From contig JANPPC010000010.1 in NCBI GenBank assembly GCA_031428275.1, positions 127,092 through 191,091 of the forward strand: DNA of 64,000 nucleotides, written 5' to 3'. Within the stretch, counting starts at the first letter, position 1, and each line of letters opens with the position of its first letter. The notes beneath the pieces were generated by a model. It did not search any database. It was not told where the DNA came from and saw nothing but the letters and a program-made list of their open reading frames with translations. This document shows, piece after piece, positions 25,261-34,639 of the stretch. The translations under genes and the position numbers were made by a program. This stretch comes from Pseudobdellovibrio sp031428275 (GTDB lineage Bacteria > Bdellovibrionota > Bdellovibrionia > Bdellovibrionales > Bdellovibrionaceae).

Positions 25261-27573
25261 ATGAATTGGCTTAAACTTCTATTATCAGGTGTGCTCTGTC
25301 TTTTTATTTTTACGATCACTTCTTGCGCGCCGGTGAAGTTTTCGAAAGCCACAAACTTTGCAGTCACGCCAACTTGTAGCGGTGCTTCTTGTAATACCGC
25401 AAGCGTTAGCTGCGACCCTAAAATTAATGGCAGCAGCACAACTTTTACATTTCCTGCAAATGGCGCTTCTACGGCTAATGTCAGCGCAAATTGTAGTCCG
25501 TCGAATGTTGATTACAATTGGGTTGTAAAACGTTTTGATTCATCAATTGTTACGACTACGATTCCGGGTTTGACCGGTTCAGATCCGCAAGCTGTTGATT
25601 TTCGTGGCTTAGGCCCCGGCGCTTACTATGTTTTCTTAACAGCTACGCAAACAGGTGGTTCTTTAAGCCCGTATAATGCTACGACTCCGCTAGAATTTAT
25701 TGTTGGTAATATTGGTAATACCTTAATTTGTGACCCGAAGTTAAATGCAACTTTGACCACTTTAACAGTTAATCAAACCGATAATAATCCGGCTGTTTCG
25801 GCAAATTGTTCTCCGGCGGCAGGTAATTATATCTGGACCGCGACTAAAGACGGGATCGAAACGGTTATTACTGGTTTAAGCGGTGCTAATTCATCTCCTG
25901 ACTTCAAAGGTATGGGCGCCGGCGTATATAATGTTTATCTATATGCGACTGCAACGGGTTCGCAGCATTGGCAAAGTTCAACACCACTTGTTGTTACCGT
26001 TAATGGGACCAGTGTGACTCCGGCGGTTGAATGTAATCCGAAGATTAATGGTTCTTTAGACTCTGTTATTTTAACGACCTCTTCATCGAATCCTTTGATT
26101 AATGCGAACTGTATTCCGGCTAATTCAACCTACACTTGGACTGTTACACGAAACGGTAACCCAGTTGCAATCGCTGGTCTTTCTGGTGCAGCATCGAACC
26201 CAAACTTTTTATCTTCGGGAGCAGGTACTTACTTAGTTTATTTAAATGCCTCAACGAATGGTCACACAGCCTACAATTCGACGACGCCATTAACGGTCAC
26301 GGTTGATAATTCGGGCCCAACGACGGCAATCAACTGTTCTCCGCGTTTGAACGGAACTTCAACTTCGTTAACGATAACGACCTCGGGCCCTAATCCGCAG
26401 GTAACGGCAAGTTGTGACCAGCCATCGGCGGTTTTAACTTGGACGGCCACCAAAGACGGAACGCCGGTGACGGTACCAGGTTTGTCCGGCACGAGTTCAA
26501 CACCAAACTTTACTTCATTGGGCCAAGGCACTTACTTAATTTATTTAGGTGCGACGGCAACGGGCTACAATGCTTACGCCAGCCCGACACCACTCAGCTT
26601 AACAGTCGGGCCCGCGGCCGTACCCGTACGCCGAATTAATTTTTCGAAGTCGGTTCAAGCTTCGGATAATAAAGTTGATATCTTAATGGTGTTTGATGAT
26701 TCAAATTCGATGGCTCCAGAAAACACGCGCTTAGGGGCTCGTTTGCAGGGCTTCGTGAATGACTTAACCGCATCAGGAGTTGATTGGCAGATGTGTGCGA
26801 CGGTTACGCGCGCACAAGATGTTAATAACAACGGGGTACTTTATTGGGGAGCTTCACGCAATTGGGTCAACTACGTCGGTTCACCGCAGTGGGTTCTCAA
26901 AGCAGGAGCGGCTGACCCTTACTCGATCTTTACTAATACCGTGGCGGCGATTGGCGCGGGTTGGGCAAATACAGATGACGAGCGTGGTATTAAAGCGGCG
27001 TGGTGGCATTCAGAATACCGCGCAAGCAATTCTTGTTACCGTTCAGATGCCTCAATCGCAGTTATCCTTATTTCGGATGAAGACGAACGCTCAGTTGGTG
27101 GAGACCCTTCAAAAGTTCACTACGCGGCAGAGTTAAAATCTTTAGAAGCTGAAGATCAGCCTCAAGCCTATGTAAACAAAATGAAGCAAACTTTCGGTTT
27201 ACAGAAAAGATTCACATTCAATTCTATTATCGTAAAACCGGGTGATAGTGCGTGTATGGCATCGCAAGATTCTGAAGGGGCGAAAAGTCATTACGGTTTT
27301 AAATATGCTGAACTTTCGCAATTAACGGGGGGCGCAGTCGGAAATATTTGTGCCGCTGATTACTCTTCAAATCTGTATTACTTCAAAGATCGCATCGTAA
27401 ATACTTTAGCATCTTTACCGTTAGAGTGTGCTCCGGTGGGTGATATTGATGTTTCGATTACGCCGTCGATTGGTGCGGTTTCGGTACAAGTTCAAAATAA
27501 TAACTTAGTCTTCAGCCCGGCTATTCCGACAGGTCGTACGGTTCAGTTAGGTTACGACTGTCCGCAAAACTAA
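25261..27573 (+). CDS. Lipoprotein with four Ig/PKD-like repeats and a von Willebrand A domain
   Basis: A 770-residue protein with lipobox ITSC (Cys22). Residues about 48-455 hold four repeats of roughly 95-100 residues, each starting near C(D/N/S)PK/R(I/L)N(G/A) and containing a second Cys (SANC, NANC, TASC), a Trp in a WT(A/V)T-like strand and an ending TPLxxTV. From about 470 a VWA domain has the MIDAS start DDSNS and an IALISDEDER-like strand (VILISDEDER). This is a plausible surface adhesin binding a protein or matrix via a metal site. GGGGAAATAA precedes the ATG; a strong terminator follows. Confidence 0.85.
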   Translation: MNWLKLLLSGVLCLFIFTITSCAPVKFSKATNFAVTPTCSGASCNTASVSCDPKINGSSTTFTFPANGASTANVSANCSPSNVDYNWVVKRFDSSIVTTTIPGLTGSDPQAVDFRGLGPGAYYVFLTATQTGGSLSPYNATTPLEFIVGNIGNTLICDPKLNATLTTLTVNQTDNNPAVSANCSPAAGNYIWTATKDGIETVITGLSGANSSPDFKGMGAGVYNVYLYATATGSQHWQSSTPLVVTVNGTSVTPAVECNPKINGSLDSVILTTSSSNPLINANCIPANSTYTWTVTRNGNPVAIAGLSGAASNPNFLSSGAGTYLVYLNASTNGHTAYNSTTPLTVTVDNSGPTTAINCSPRLNGTSTSLTITTSGPNPQVTASCDQPSAVLTWTATKDGTPVTVPGLSGTSSTPNFTSLGQGTYLIYLGATATGYNAYASPTPLSLTVGPAAVPVRRINFSKSVQASDNKVDILMVFDDSNSMAPENTRLGARLQGFVNDLTASGVDWQMCATVTRAQDVNNNGVLYWGASRNWVNYVGSPQWVLKAGAADPYSIFTNTVAAIGAGWANTDDERGIKAAWWHSEYRASNSCYRSDASIAVILISDEDERSVGGDPSKVHYAAELKSLEAEDQPQAYVNKMKQTFGLQKRFTFNSIIVKPGDSACMASQDSEGAKSHYGFKYAELSQLTGGAVGNICAADYSSNLYYFKDRIVNTLASLPLECAPVGDIDVSITPSIGAVSVQVQNNNLVFSPAIPTGRTVQLGYDCPQN

Positions 27574-27593
27574 TTTTTAAGACATGTTGATGG

Positions 27594-27628
27594 TAAAAAA
27601 AGAGAGCTCTCAGGCTCTCTTTTTTTTT
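27594..27628. terminator. Bidirectional terminator
   Basis: Stem AGAGAGC / GCTCTCT, loop of six, with a run of A on the left and eight T on the right. It serves the VWA lipoprotein gene and the convergent gene ending at 27632. Confidence 0.9.
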
Positions 27629-27631
27629 AGA

Positions 27632-28150
27632 TTATCGAGAGCTCTCTTTAATAAAAAGAGTCATATAATGGCGAACCAGGTATTCAGGTCTGAAGCTTAA
27701 GCCTTTGTAGGTCCAAAGCACTTCTTCGAAAGCGCCCCATTTTGCTTCGATCAACTCTTCATCCATTACGATCGTCATGCTATCTTTTTGAGTTGGTTGC
27801 GGAATTGCCAAGTTGCCGACATAGTGAAACCGCATACTGATGAGTCCCGCGTTCTTAATCGAAAAAATCATTTTGTAGCCGTTACGAAAAAGCATAAAAT
27901 CAGCATGGGTTTTTGCAATGCCGTAAACTTTGATACGACCAAGCGCACCCGGTTTTAACTCATTAAACTGAGCCGAGGTTTCTGCGAAATCAGTTTTTAG
28001 TCTTAACAGAAAAGCTATGCTGTCGTTAACCAGAATTCTTTGCGTATCAAGGCCCAAATTCATATCAATCATCACAGATTTTTCAAGCTGCTCGTCGGCA
28101 GAAACAAGTTCGCGTATCCACGTCTTATTTTCTAATTTATTGATTTCCAT
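27632..28150 (-). CDS. Hypothetical cytoplasmic protein (172 aa)
   Basis: No signal peptide or membrane helix. AGAGGT precedes the ATG. The sequence mixes beta-type stretches and charged helices (for example PGALGRIKVYGIAKTHADF) and has no motif I recognise; it lacks the RxxxR and D/NxSxxG motifs of PilZ domains, although its general character made me consider that. It is read with or just after the large protease gene, but 65 bp and opposite sense of purpose are not informative. Function unknown. Confidence 0.7.
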   Translation of the reverse strand: MEINKLENKTWIRELVSADEQLEKSVMIDMNLGLDTQRILVNDSIAFLLRLKTDFAETSAQFNELKPGALGRIKVYGIAKTHADFMLFRNGYKMIFSIKNAGLISMRFHYVGNLAIPQPTQKDSMTIVMDEELIEAKWGAFEEVLWTYKGLSFRPEYLVRHYMTLFIKESSR

Positions 28151-28215
28151 GGCTTTTTACCTCTTAGCTGGTTGGCTAGGCTTAGTTTTCTTGATCGAGG
28201 CAATTCTTGTCAATA

Positions 28216-31041
28216 CTAAAGTCCGCCTATTTCAAGGCTAATCGTTGATTGCATGCTAGAAACGTACCTAGGCGAGTGCGGCAAGTAAAATCCCAGTACG
28301 AAATTGACCGGAACAACATAACCAAGCGTTGTTTCTAACTTAAGTTCTAGGCCAGAACTCCAAACACTTTGATTCAGACTGCGCGCGACAAAGTTTTTAT
28401 CTTCAGTGATTGAGCCACCTTCAACGCTAAGTCCGTCAGATATAAGAGCCCCTGTAATTCTTTTAAAAAATAAAGGGTTTGTACCCGAACCTCGCTCTAG
28501 TTCTGCTACGGGAAATCGATATTCAAAGTTTGCAGAGGTTATACTGCGCCCGTAGAATTGTCCGTCCAAGTACCCGCGAAGCACGAATTGCGGAATCACC
28601 ATATTCGCACTGTAAAATCTGGCGGCATTGCTAGAGCCAAAACGCGCCGAAACAGTTTCAAAAGTCATCAAGCCATTCAATCGCAACATCATCGCATGTT
28701 GCTTCGGTAAATGCTCAGAATAAAAACCGATCATTGAAGCCATGGCTCGATTGTAATCACGGCTGTTTGAAACATTTTGATTATTTTCATATCTTAAGAA
28801 AGTGCCCCAGCCTTTCTCAGGAGAAATTTGAAATAAAGTTTGCTCATAATTGATATAGGCAATTTGCGCATAAGGTCCCCAATGTTGGGTTTGGTTCGAA
28901 ACGTAAATTGTTTGTTCAGTTTTTACGCCGAATTGTACTAAAGTGTTTTTATTAAATCGAAATAGATCAGGTAGTAAACCCACGTACGCACTTTTCGTTT
29001 CGACAACATTCGTAATCGAGCCCAAAGTTTTATTCTGAAAGACTGAACCAATTTGAAAAGGTATTTCCCAAGCCGAATTTGTGTATGAGCCGATAAAGCC
29101 CGTTTTAGCAATGTCTGTTTCGTAACTACCAATTAAAGAATACTGGTGAACGCCCAGCGGATCTTGCCCAGAAGTTTGTGCTTGCAGGTAAATCCCGCGG
29201 GCCGAAGTGCTTGATGCAATGTACGGTATCCAATAGCGCGGTAATAGATACTTGGCTGACGAGTAATCATTGATCTCGTAATTCATCGTTGGGTCAGGAG
29301 TTTCTTTAAAAACATACCGCTTGTCCATGTCATTTTCGATGACCGGCAAAGCTTTTACGCGCGGCTTAACTTCGCCCATGCTGACGTGGTATCCGTGGCT
29401 TGTCATGACTGTGGCGTATATTAGGTTTTGTGCGGGGTCTAAATCATAGCTCCAAATACCGGTTAAAATATTTGTAACTGGTGCGGCCGTTTTAAAATCA
29501 GTGGTTACATAAACATTGTGTACGCCATTTTGTGCCGACGTAAAGTAAAGTTCCTGATTTTTTTTACGTAGAAATCTAATCTGAGAAAAAGACATTTCGA
29601 TCGCCGTTTCTTTTCCGTCAATTAAATTTATTTTGAAAAGTGACTGAGCGCCGTCTTTATTTCTTTTAGTGACGAGCAACTCAGTCTTCGACCAATAGAT
29701 GGGCGAATCGTAGCGGTTCTGTACACCTGAGTTTGCATACTGAGTGATGATACGGTCGCTTAAACTTAAAGTTCTAACCTGGGTCGAACCGTCAAATGTG
29801 GCAATGAATGTGATGTGGGTGCCGTCTTCAGAAAACGATGCGTCGCGGGCTCGTTCTCCGGTTGTTATTCTTTCGGATTTTTCTTTTTCTATGTCGTAGA
29901 TAAATAAATCTGAGCGTTTATACTTCGAATTGATAAAATCAGCTTTAGTATAAAGAATCTTTTTTTCAGTCGGGTGAAAATCAAGACTTGAAAGGCCCGC
30001 GGTGGGCAGTCGCTTTAACTTTATAACTTCACCTTGTAAATTTTTGACCACGATGCGCGATTCGCCGTCGATTTGTTCAATGTAAGTTAGCAGCCGGTGT
30101 GCAATTGAAATTTTTGGCCCGAACGAATTTTGGCCTTCTTGCTGAATCGTGGCTAGATGAGTCACTTCTTCAGTTTTAATTTTTGTAATCTGCTGGAATG
30201 AGTTTTTTTCAGCTTTATACAAAGCTTGATGGTATTGGGTTTCATACGTTGAATCGGTCAAATCAAGCATTGGCTGTTCAACTGCGTACGGGACCCGGCC
30301 ACCTTGCTGGCTTGCGATGCGGTCTGCAGCCGAAATCTTTTGCTCTGCTAGCAGATGACTCCAGAATAGCGATCCAAATAAATAAGGTCGTGAACCATAG
30401 GGCCATGAAGGTAGCACTTCGTTGGCTTGTGCCAGACTATAAGTGAATAGTTTTCGATCTAAAGTAAAAGCGCGAACTGTCGCGTCTTGGTATTTAGAAC
30501 GGGCGCGACCCTGCGGAGAAAACTGCGTTTCCATTTCGACGGCCATTCCCTCTTTCCACCAAAGTGGCAACAGCATATTCGGGGCAACGATATTACCAAA
30601 GATCGGCTTTAAAAACTTATAAAAGCCAAGAGCAGGTTCAAATTGTAGAATGTGGGTAAATTCGTGAGTTAATAGCTCGCGGGCCCATTCGCCGGCCTCT
30701 GAAAGTGATTCGTGATCGCCAATTTGAACTGAGTAAGCCATCACAAGTGGGTAGGGAATTCGTGTAGCATAACCATTCGATATGTCGGTAGTGTCATTTA
30801 CGACAAGCACAATGCGTTCTGTGCGATTTGTAAACACCGTGGCTAGGTTTGCGTAGGCCTTTTCAGCGGCTTGAGCGTAGTACAGACCAAGGTCCTGTTG
30901 CTGTGCAGAAAAAACGACGTCAAAATGCTCAGTTCGTACAATTTTCCAGCTCTCGGAAGAAAATCCAACCCTTTGCGCCCACACGGTAGAATTAAAAAAA
31001 ACATTGCTTAGTAATAACAGTAAAAAAAAATGGATTCTCAT
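28216..31041 (-). CDS. Secreted HEXXH metalloprotease fused to beta-propeller and outer-membrane barrel
   Basis: A 941-residue protein with a Sec signal (1-22, VWA-Q). Residues about 35-175 are a gluzincin domain with zinc motif HEFTH at 126-130 and a likely third ligand E164 in WWKEGMA. Residues about 290-560 contain TolB-like propeller blades (FHPTEKKILYTKADF, ASFSEDGTHITFIATF, DSPIYWSKTELLV). The last 340 residues are rich in alternating beta patterns and contain LRGYLDGQFYGRSITSANFE and YRFPV, like Omp85/BamA-type barrels, ending in a hydrophobic L. So a surface-displayed protease tethered by its own barrel is likely. In a predatory bacterium such an enzyme could act on prey proteins. Confidence 0.85.
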   Translation of the reverse strand: MRIHFFLLLLLSNVFFNSTVWAQRVGFSSESWKIVRTEHFDVVFSAQQQDLGLYYAQAAEKAYANLATVFTNRTERIVLVVNDTTDISNGYATRIPYPLVMAYSVQIGDHESLSEAGEWARELLTHEFTHILQFEPALGFYKFLKPIFGNIVAPNMLLPLWWKEGMAVEMETQFSPQGRARSKYQDATVRAFTLDRKLFTYSLAQANEVLPSWPYGSRPYLFGSLFWSHLLAEQKISAADRIASQQGGRVPYAVEQPMLDLTDSTYETQYHQALYKAEKNSFQQITKIKTEEVTHLATIQQEGQNSFGPKISIAHRLLTYIEQIDGESRIVVKNLQGEVIKLKRLPTAGLSSLDFHPTEKKILYTKADFINSKYKRSDLFIYDIEKEKSERITTGERARDASFSEDGTHITFIATFDGSTQVRTLSLSDRIITQYANSGVQNRYDSPIYWSKTELLVTKRNKDGAQSLFKINLIDGKETAIEMSFSQIRFLRKKNQELYFTSAQNGVHNVYVTTDFKTAAPVTNILTGIWSYDLDPAQNLIYATVMTSHGYHVSMGEVKPRVKALPVIENDMDKRYVFKETPDPTMNYEINDYSSAKYLLPRYWIPYIASSTSARGIYLQAQTSGQDPLGVHQYSLIGSYETDIAKTGFIGSYTNSAWEIPFQIGSVFQNKTLGSITNVVETKSAYVGLLPDLFRFNKNTLVQFGVKTEQTIYVSNQTQHWGPYAQIAYINYEQTLFQISPEKGWGTFLRYENNQNVSNSRDYNRAMASMIGFYSEHLPKQHAMMLRLNGLMTFETVSARFGSSNAARFYSANMVIPQFVLRGYLDGQFYGRSITSANFEYRFPVAELERGSGTNPLFFKRITGALISDGLSVEGGSITEDKNFVARSLNQSVWSSGLELKLETTLGYVVPVNFVLGFYLPHSPRYVSSMQSTISLEIGGL

Positions 31042-31071
31042 AGAGGATCATTGTGACGTGGCAATGAAAGT

Positions 31072-31099
31072 TTGACAAGATCATACGATCAACTAAATT
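31072..31099 (+). promoter_or_regulatory. Predicted sigma-70 promoter of pal
   Basis: TTGACA at 31072-31077, a 16-bp spacer and TAAATT (4/6 to the -10). Start near 31106 leaves a 38-nt leader before the AGGAG of pal. Confidence 0.45.
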
Positions 31100-31143
31100 A
31101 GTAAATGAATTTTGTAAACATTAACGACATCAGGAGAAAAAAC

Positions 31144-31668
31144 ATGAAAAAAATCGCCCTTGCACTTGTAGTATTATCATTAGCAGCTGGTTGCTCTAGC
31201 TGGAGAAAAAAAGGAACTGACGCTAACGGCGCGGGTTCAAACATAACGTCTGAAACTACGGGCGGCGGCGGATCTGAAAAAGTTGACGGATCTCCGATGA
31301 ATTTTTCTGCAACGGGCAGCGACAGTGGTTCAATCGAAGGTTTACAAACTGTACACTTTGATTATGACAAATCGACTTTGCCTTCTGTTGAGCGCACTAA
31401 ACTTCAAGGAAACGTTGCTTGGTTAAAGAAGAATACCGAAAGCAAAATGTTAATTGAAGGTCACTGCGATCAGCGCGGTTCGACCGAGTATAATCTTTCG
31501 TTGGGTGAGCGCCGTGCAAACGCGGTAAAGCAGATGTTAGTACAAATGGGTATTAGCGCTAATCGCATTACGACAGTTAGCTTTGGAAAAGAAAAATTAT
31601 TAGCTAATGGTGAGTCAGAGTCAGAAATGGCGCAAAACCGACGTGCTAACTTTGTTCCATCGAACTAG
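31144..31668 (+). CDS. pal: Peptidoglycan-associated lipoprotein (OmpA family)
   Basis: A 174-residue outer-membrane lipoprotein that binds peptidoglycan. The ATG at 31144 follows AGGAG and starts a proper lipoprotein signal with lipobox LAAGC; a frame back to 31105 is rejected because it would bury the signal. The OmpA-like domain has VHFDYDKSTLP, the peptidoglycan-binding GHCDQRGSTEYN and LGERRANAVKQML. Followed by two further envelope genes of the Tol-Pal neighbourhood; tolB and tolQRA are not in the window. Confidence 0.93.
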   Translation: MKKIALALVVLSLAAGCSSWRKKGTDANGAGSNITSETTGGGGSEKVDGSPMNFSATGSDSGSIEGLQTVHFDYDKSTLPSVERTKLQGNVAWLKKNTESKMLIEGHCDQRGSTEYNLSLGERRANAVKQMLVQMGISANRITTVSFGKEKLLANGESESEMAQNRRANFVPSN

Positions 31669-31684
31669 TTAAGTAAGGAAATCA

Positions 31685-32002
31685 GTGAAAGGGCGTCTGT
31701 ATCCCGTCATCACAATTTTAGTAATACTGGTTAGTTTAACTGGCTGTGTGACGACTCAGGCGCCGATCGAAGAATACACCCTGGCCGACGCCGCCATCAA
31801 AGCGGCAAAGTCAGTACAGGCAGTCCGCTACTCTGCGGGCTACTGGCATCAAGCCGAAGAATTTTACCGCCAAGGGCGGATTCTCTATCGCGAACGCGAA
31901 TACGAACAAGCAAAAGATTTATTTATTCAGGCTCGTGTAGCGGCAGAAAAAGCTGAAAACTCAGCCCGTTTAATGCGGCAAAAAACTGGAGACATATTAT
32001 GA
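31685..32002 (+). CDS. Small lipoprotein, DUF4398-like
   Basis: A 105-residue protein starting at GTG with AAGGA upstream. Lipobox LTGC (about residue 21), then a helical domain with ADAAIKAAKSVQAVRYSAGY and AEEFYRQGRILYREREYEQA, the pattern of DUF4398 proteins, which accompany Pal/OmpA proteins in many proteobacteria. Overlaps the following gene by four bases (ATGA), so it is made together with the CpoB-like protein and probably assists cell-envelope integrity. Confidence 0.78.
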   Translation: MKGRLYPVITILVILVSLTGCVTTQAPIEEYTLADAAIKAAKSVQAVRYSAGYWHQAEEFYRQGRILYREREYEQAKDLFIQARVAAEKAENSARLMRQKTGDIL

Positions 32003-32763
32003 TTTTAAAATGGGGAATAGTCGCGCTATTGAGCTTCTTACTATCATCGTGCTTAAAAACACGTTCTGAAGTTGGTGAAGGCGAGCAGTCGCAAGTTTAC
32101 GGAAAAAAGAATGCCGATAATCAATCAGGTGGCCAAGGTTCTCGGCCAGGTTCGCCACAAGAGTCGCAACTATTAGGTAAAACACAATCGTCTGCGCCGG
32201 TCGATGAACGAGACGAATTAATACGTACATTAAACGGTCGTGTTGAAGGTTTAGAAAATCAGTTAGAAAATATTAATAAAGATAAAGCCACTAAAAGTGC
32301 TGAAGATACTCAGCGGGTTCAAGCTTTACAAGAAGCTTTAACAAAAATGGAAGCGCAGATTCAAAAACTAGAAGCCGAGCAAGCGGCTAAAGAAGCGTCG
32401 AAGCCAAGGCCCGATCTGGTGACCCGTCCTTCTGGTGCGCGTGTACAGGGTTCAGATAAGAACGAGCCTGAGTTAAAAGCGGGTGCGCATGGCGCCTCGG
32501 CCGCGATGGGTGCTTACGAAATCGCTCAAGAGCACTTTGCTAAAAAAGAGTGGAAGAAAGCTATCTTTAATTATCAAAAGTATACCGATGAATCTGCAAA
32601 AGGTAAAAACGTAGCCGATGCAAAATATAAAATTGGAGTTTGCTTTCAAGAGCTTGCAATGAAAGAAGAAGCTATGGCCTTTTACGAAGAAGTCATTGCT
32701 AATTACTCTAAAACGGAAGCCGGCAAAAAAGCGAAGATGCGTTTAGCGAAACTAAAAAAATAA
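31999..32763 (+). CDS. CpoB/YbgF-like lipoprotein with coiled coil and TPRs
   Basis: A 254-residue protein: lipobox LSSC (about residue 18), low-complexity linker, coiled coil (about 72-135), then TPR-like units from about residue 170 (GAYEIAQEHFAKKEWKKAIF and ADAKYKIGVCFQELAMKEEA). This coiled coil-TPR arrangement downstream of pal is that of CpoB (YbgF), which links Tol-Pal with peptidoglycan synthesis; unlike E. coli CpoB it is predicted to be lipidated. Overlaps the preceding gene by ATGA. Confidence 0.8.
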   Translation: MILKWGIVALLSFLLSSCLKTRSEVGEGEQSQVYGKKNADNQSGGQGSRPGSPQESQLLGKTQSSAPVDERDELIRTLNGRVEGLENQLENINKDKATKSAEDTQRVQALQEALTKMEAQIQKLEAEQAAKEASKPRPDLVTRPSGARVQGSDKNEPELKAGAHGASAAMGAYEIAQEHFAKKEWKKAIFNYQKYTDESAKGKNVADAKYKIGVCFQELAMKEEAMAFYEEVIANYSKTEAGKKAKMRLAKLKK

Positions 32764-32766
32764 TCT

Positions 32767-33822
32767 GTGAAGCCGATTAATTGCGTTCTATCAGTCGAAA
32801 CCAGTTGTGACGATACCTCAGTCGCCATTGTTAAAGATAATGGGTTTGTAGTTTGCCAGGTATCGGCACATCAAGATTTACAGCACGCACCTTACGGCGG
32901 TATTGTACCAGAAATTGCCAGCCGAAATCATTCGGTTGCGCTGCTTCCGCTGATGACCCATGTTCTAGAAAAAGCCAATCTTAAATGGACCGATGTCGAT
33001 GGCTTAGCGGTGACTAATCGTCCCGGGCTAATTGGTTCATTGATTGTCGGAATTATGACGGTAAAATCTTTGTCGCAAGCTTATGGCATTCCATTAATTG
33101 GAGTAAATCATTTGGAAGGGCATTTGCTTGCACCTTTTTTAAAAGATGAAGATTATGCTCCGCCTGCAGATTTTAACTATCCTTACCTTGCTTTGGCCGT
33201 CAGTGGTGGCCATTCTAGTTTATACTGGGTCAAGGGTCTTGGTGATTATACTGTGGTAGGCACCACGAAAGACGATGCGGCAGGTGAAGCCTTTGATAAA
33301 TTTGCTAAGATGGTGGGTTTGGGCTACCCGGGCGGAGTTCAGGTTGATAAATGTGCGCAGTTGGGTGACCCAGCCAAATTTGATTTTCCGCGCAGTTTAG
33401 CTAACGAAGATAATTTAATGATGAGTTTTAGCGGTCTTAAATCTTCGGCGCAGCGTTTACTGGCAAAGATGCCAGCTGAAGAAATTGAAAAAAATCGCAA
33501 TGATCTTTGCGCTTCTTTTCAGGAAGCTATCGTCGATGTTTTAGTTAAAAAAATGTTGCGCGCCTCTGAGCGTTTTAAATGTAAAAAAATAGTTTTAACT
33601 GGCGGAGTTAGCGCTAACAGCCGATTACGTCAAAAATTTTCTCAGATCGCGCAAAAATATAATCTTCAGCTAGTGATTCCTCCGCTTAGATACTGTACTG
33701 ATAATGCAGCTATGATCGGTTACACAGGTTTACTACATTTGCAGCGTGGTGAAGCTTCGACGCTTGCTTTAGGACCGTCGTCGCAATCGGTCGAAAACGA
33801 CTTTAAATACGAACTTCAATAG
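32767..33822 (+). CDS. tsaD: tRNA N6-threonylcarbamoyladenosine transferase subunit
   Basis: Catalyses the last step of t6A37 modification of ANN-decoding tRNAs together with TsaB and TsaE. The 351-residue protein has SVETSCDDTSVAIV at the N-terminus, the metal-binding NHLEGHL (HxExH) near residues 116-122, AVSGGHSSLY, and VLTGGVSANSRLR near 275. GTG start three bases after the previous stop codon, without a clear ribosome site. Heads a run of three RNA-related genes (tsaD, rsmA, smpB). Confidence 0.97.
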   Translation: MKPINCVLSVETSCDDTSVAIVKDNGFVVCQVSAHQDLQHAPYGGIVPEIASRNHSVALLPLMTHVLEKANLKWTDVDGLAVTNRPGLIGSLIVGIMTVKSLSQAYGIPLIGVNHLEGHLLAPFLKDEDYAPPADFNYPYLALAVSGGHSSLYWVKGLGDYTVVGTTKDDAAGEAFDKFAKMVGLGYPGGVQVDKCAQLGDPAKFDFPRSLANEDNLMMSFSGLKSSAQRLLAKMPAEEIEKNRNDLCASFQEAIVDVLVKKMLRASERFKCKKIVLTGGVSANSRLRQKFSQIAQKYNLQLVIPPLRYCTDNAAMIGYTGLLHLQRGEASTLALGPSSQSVENDFKYELQ

Positions 33823-33834
33823 TAGGAGCTTTCA

Positions 33835-34638
33835 TTGACCGCAGCTGAGCGTTTAGAAAATAGAATGTCTGAATTAAAGATTTTTGCTAAAAAGTCTTTA
33901 GGGCAAAACTTTTTAGTTTCAGACGGAGTAATCGCGCGTATTTTACAAGCGACTGATGACTTTAAGCACAAACGTATCGTCGAAGTCGGCCCGGGCTGTG
34001 GTGCCTTGACCGATTTGCTCCGCGAAAAATATACCGATTTGAAATTAATAGAGCTAGACCGTGAACTCGTTGAGTTTTGGAAAGCTCAAAATCTAGAAGT
34101 TATTTCTGGTGATGCTTTGCAAATCGATTGGCAATTTGCCAAAGATTACTTACTGGTAAGTAATCTACCTTACCAAATTTCTTCTTCGCTGGTGATAGAT
34201 CAAAGCCTAAATAAAGACCTATTAGTTGGAATGATTTTAATGTTTCAAAAAGAAGTTGCGCAGCGAATCCGTGCAACTTGCCAAACTGAACACTACGGAA
34301 TGCTAAGCGTAATTGCCCAAGAATTTTGGACGATCGAGACCGTTTGCGATGCGGGTCCGCGTGATTTTAAACCGCCTCCGAAGGTGGCTAGCCGTGTATT
34401 AAAATTTACTCCGAAATTCAGCTCGGTAGTTGACCGCCAGCAGTACCTTTCATTTGTGAAAGCCTGTTTTAAGCAGCGTCGACGTGTGTTAACTACAAAT
34501 ATTTCTTCACTTGATTCGCAATTTGATCGCAGCCGGCTACTGCAATGGTGTGCGGACCAAAAAAAGAGTGACAAGATTCGGGCCGAAGAGTTAAGTCCGG
34601 TTGAGCTTAATTCGCTTTTTCATTACTTAAAGGTTTAG
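33835..34638 (+). CDS. rsmA: 16S rRNA (adenine-1518/1519 N6)-dimethyltransferase
   Basis: KsgA-type methyltransferase of 267 residues that dimethylates two adjacent adenines in helix 45. Motifs: KKSLGQNFLVSD, VEVGPGCGALTDLL (SAM motif I), VSNLPYQISS (motif IV, NLPY), and PRDFKPPPKVASRV near the C-terminus. The TTG start is supported by AGGAG six bases upstream; a Met ten codons later is the alternative. Placed 12 bp after tsaD. Confidence 0.96.
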   Translation: MTAAERLENRMSELKIFAKKSLGQNFLVSDGVIARILQATDDFKHKRIVEVGPGCGALTDLLREKYTDLKLIELDRELVEFWKAQNLEVISGDALQIDWQFAKDYLLVSNLPYQISSSLVIDQSLNKDLLVGMILMFQKEVAQRIRATCQTEHYGMLSVIAQEFWTIETVCDAGPRDFKPPPKVASRVLKFTPKFSSVVDRQQYLSFVKACFKQRRRVLTTNISSLDSQFDRSRLLQWCADQKKSDKIRAEELSPVELNSLFHYLKV

Positions 34639-34639
34639 C

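Noticed and set aside
27632..28150. PilZ domain in the 172-residue protein
   Set aside because: RxxxR and D/NxSxxG motifs are not both present, unlike the true PilZ protein at 37345-38022.
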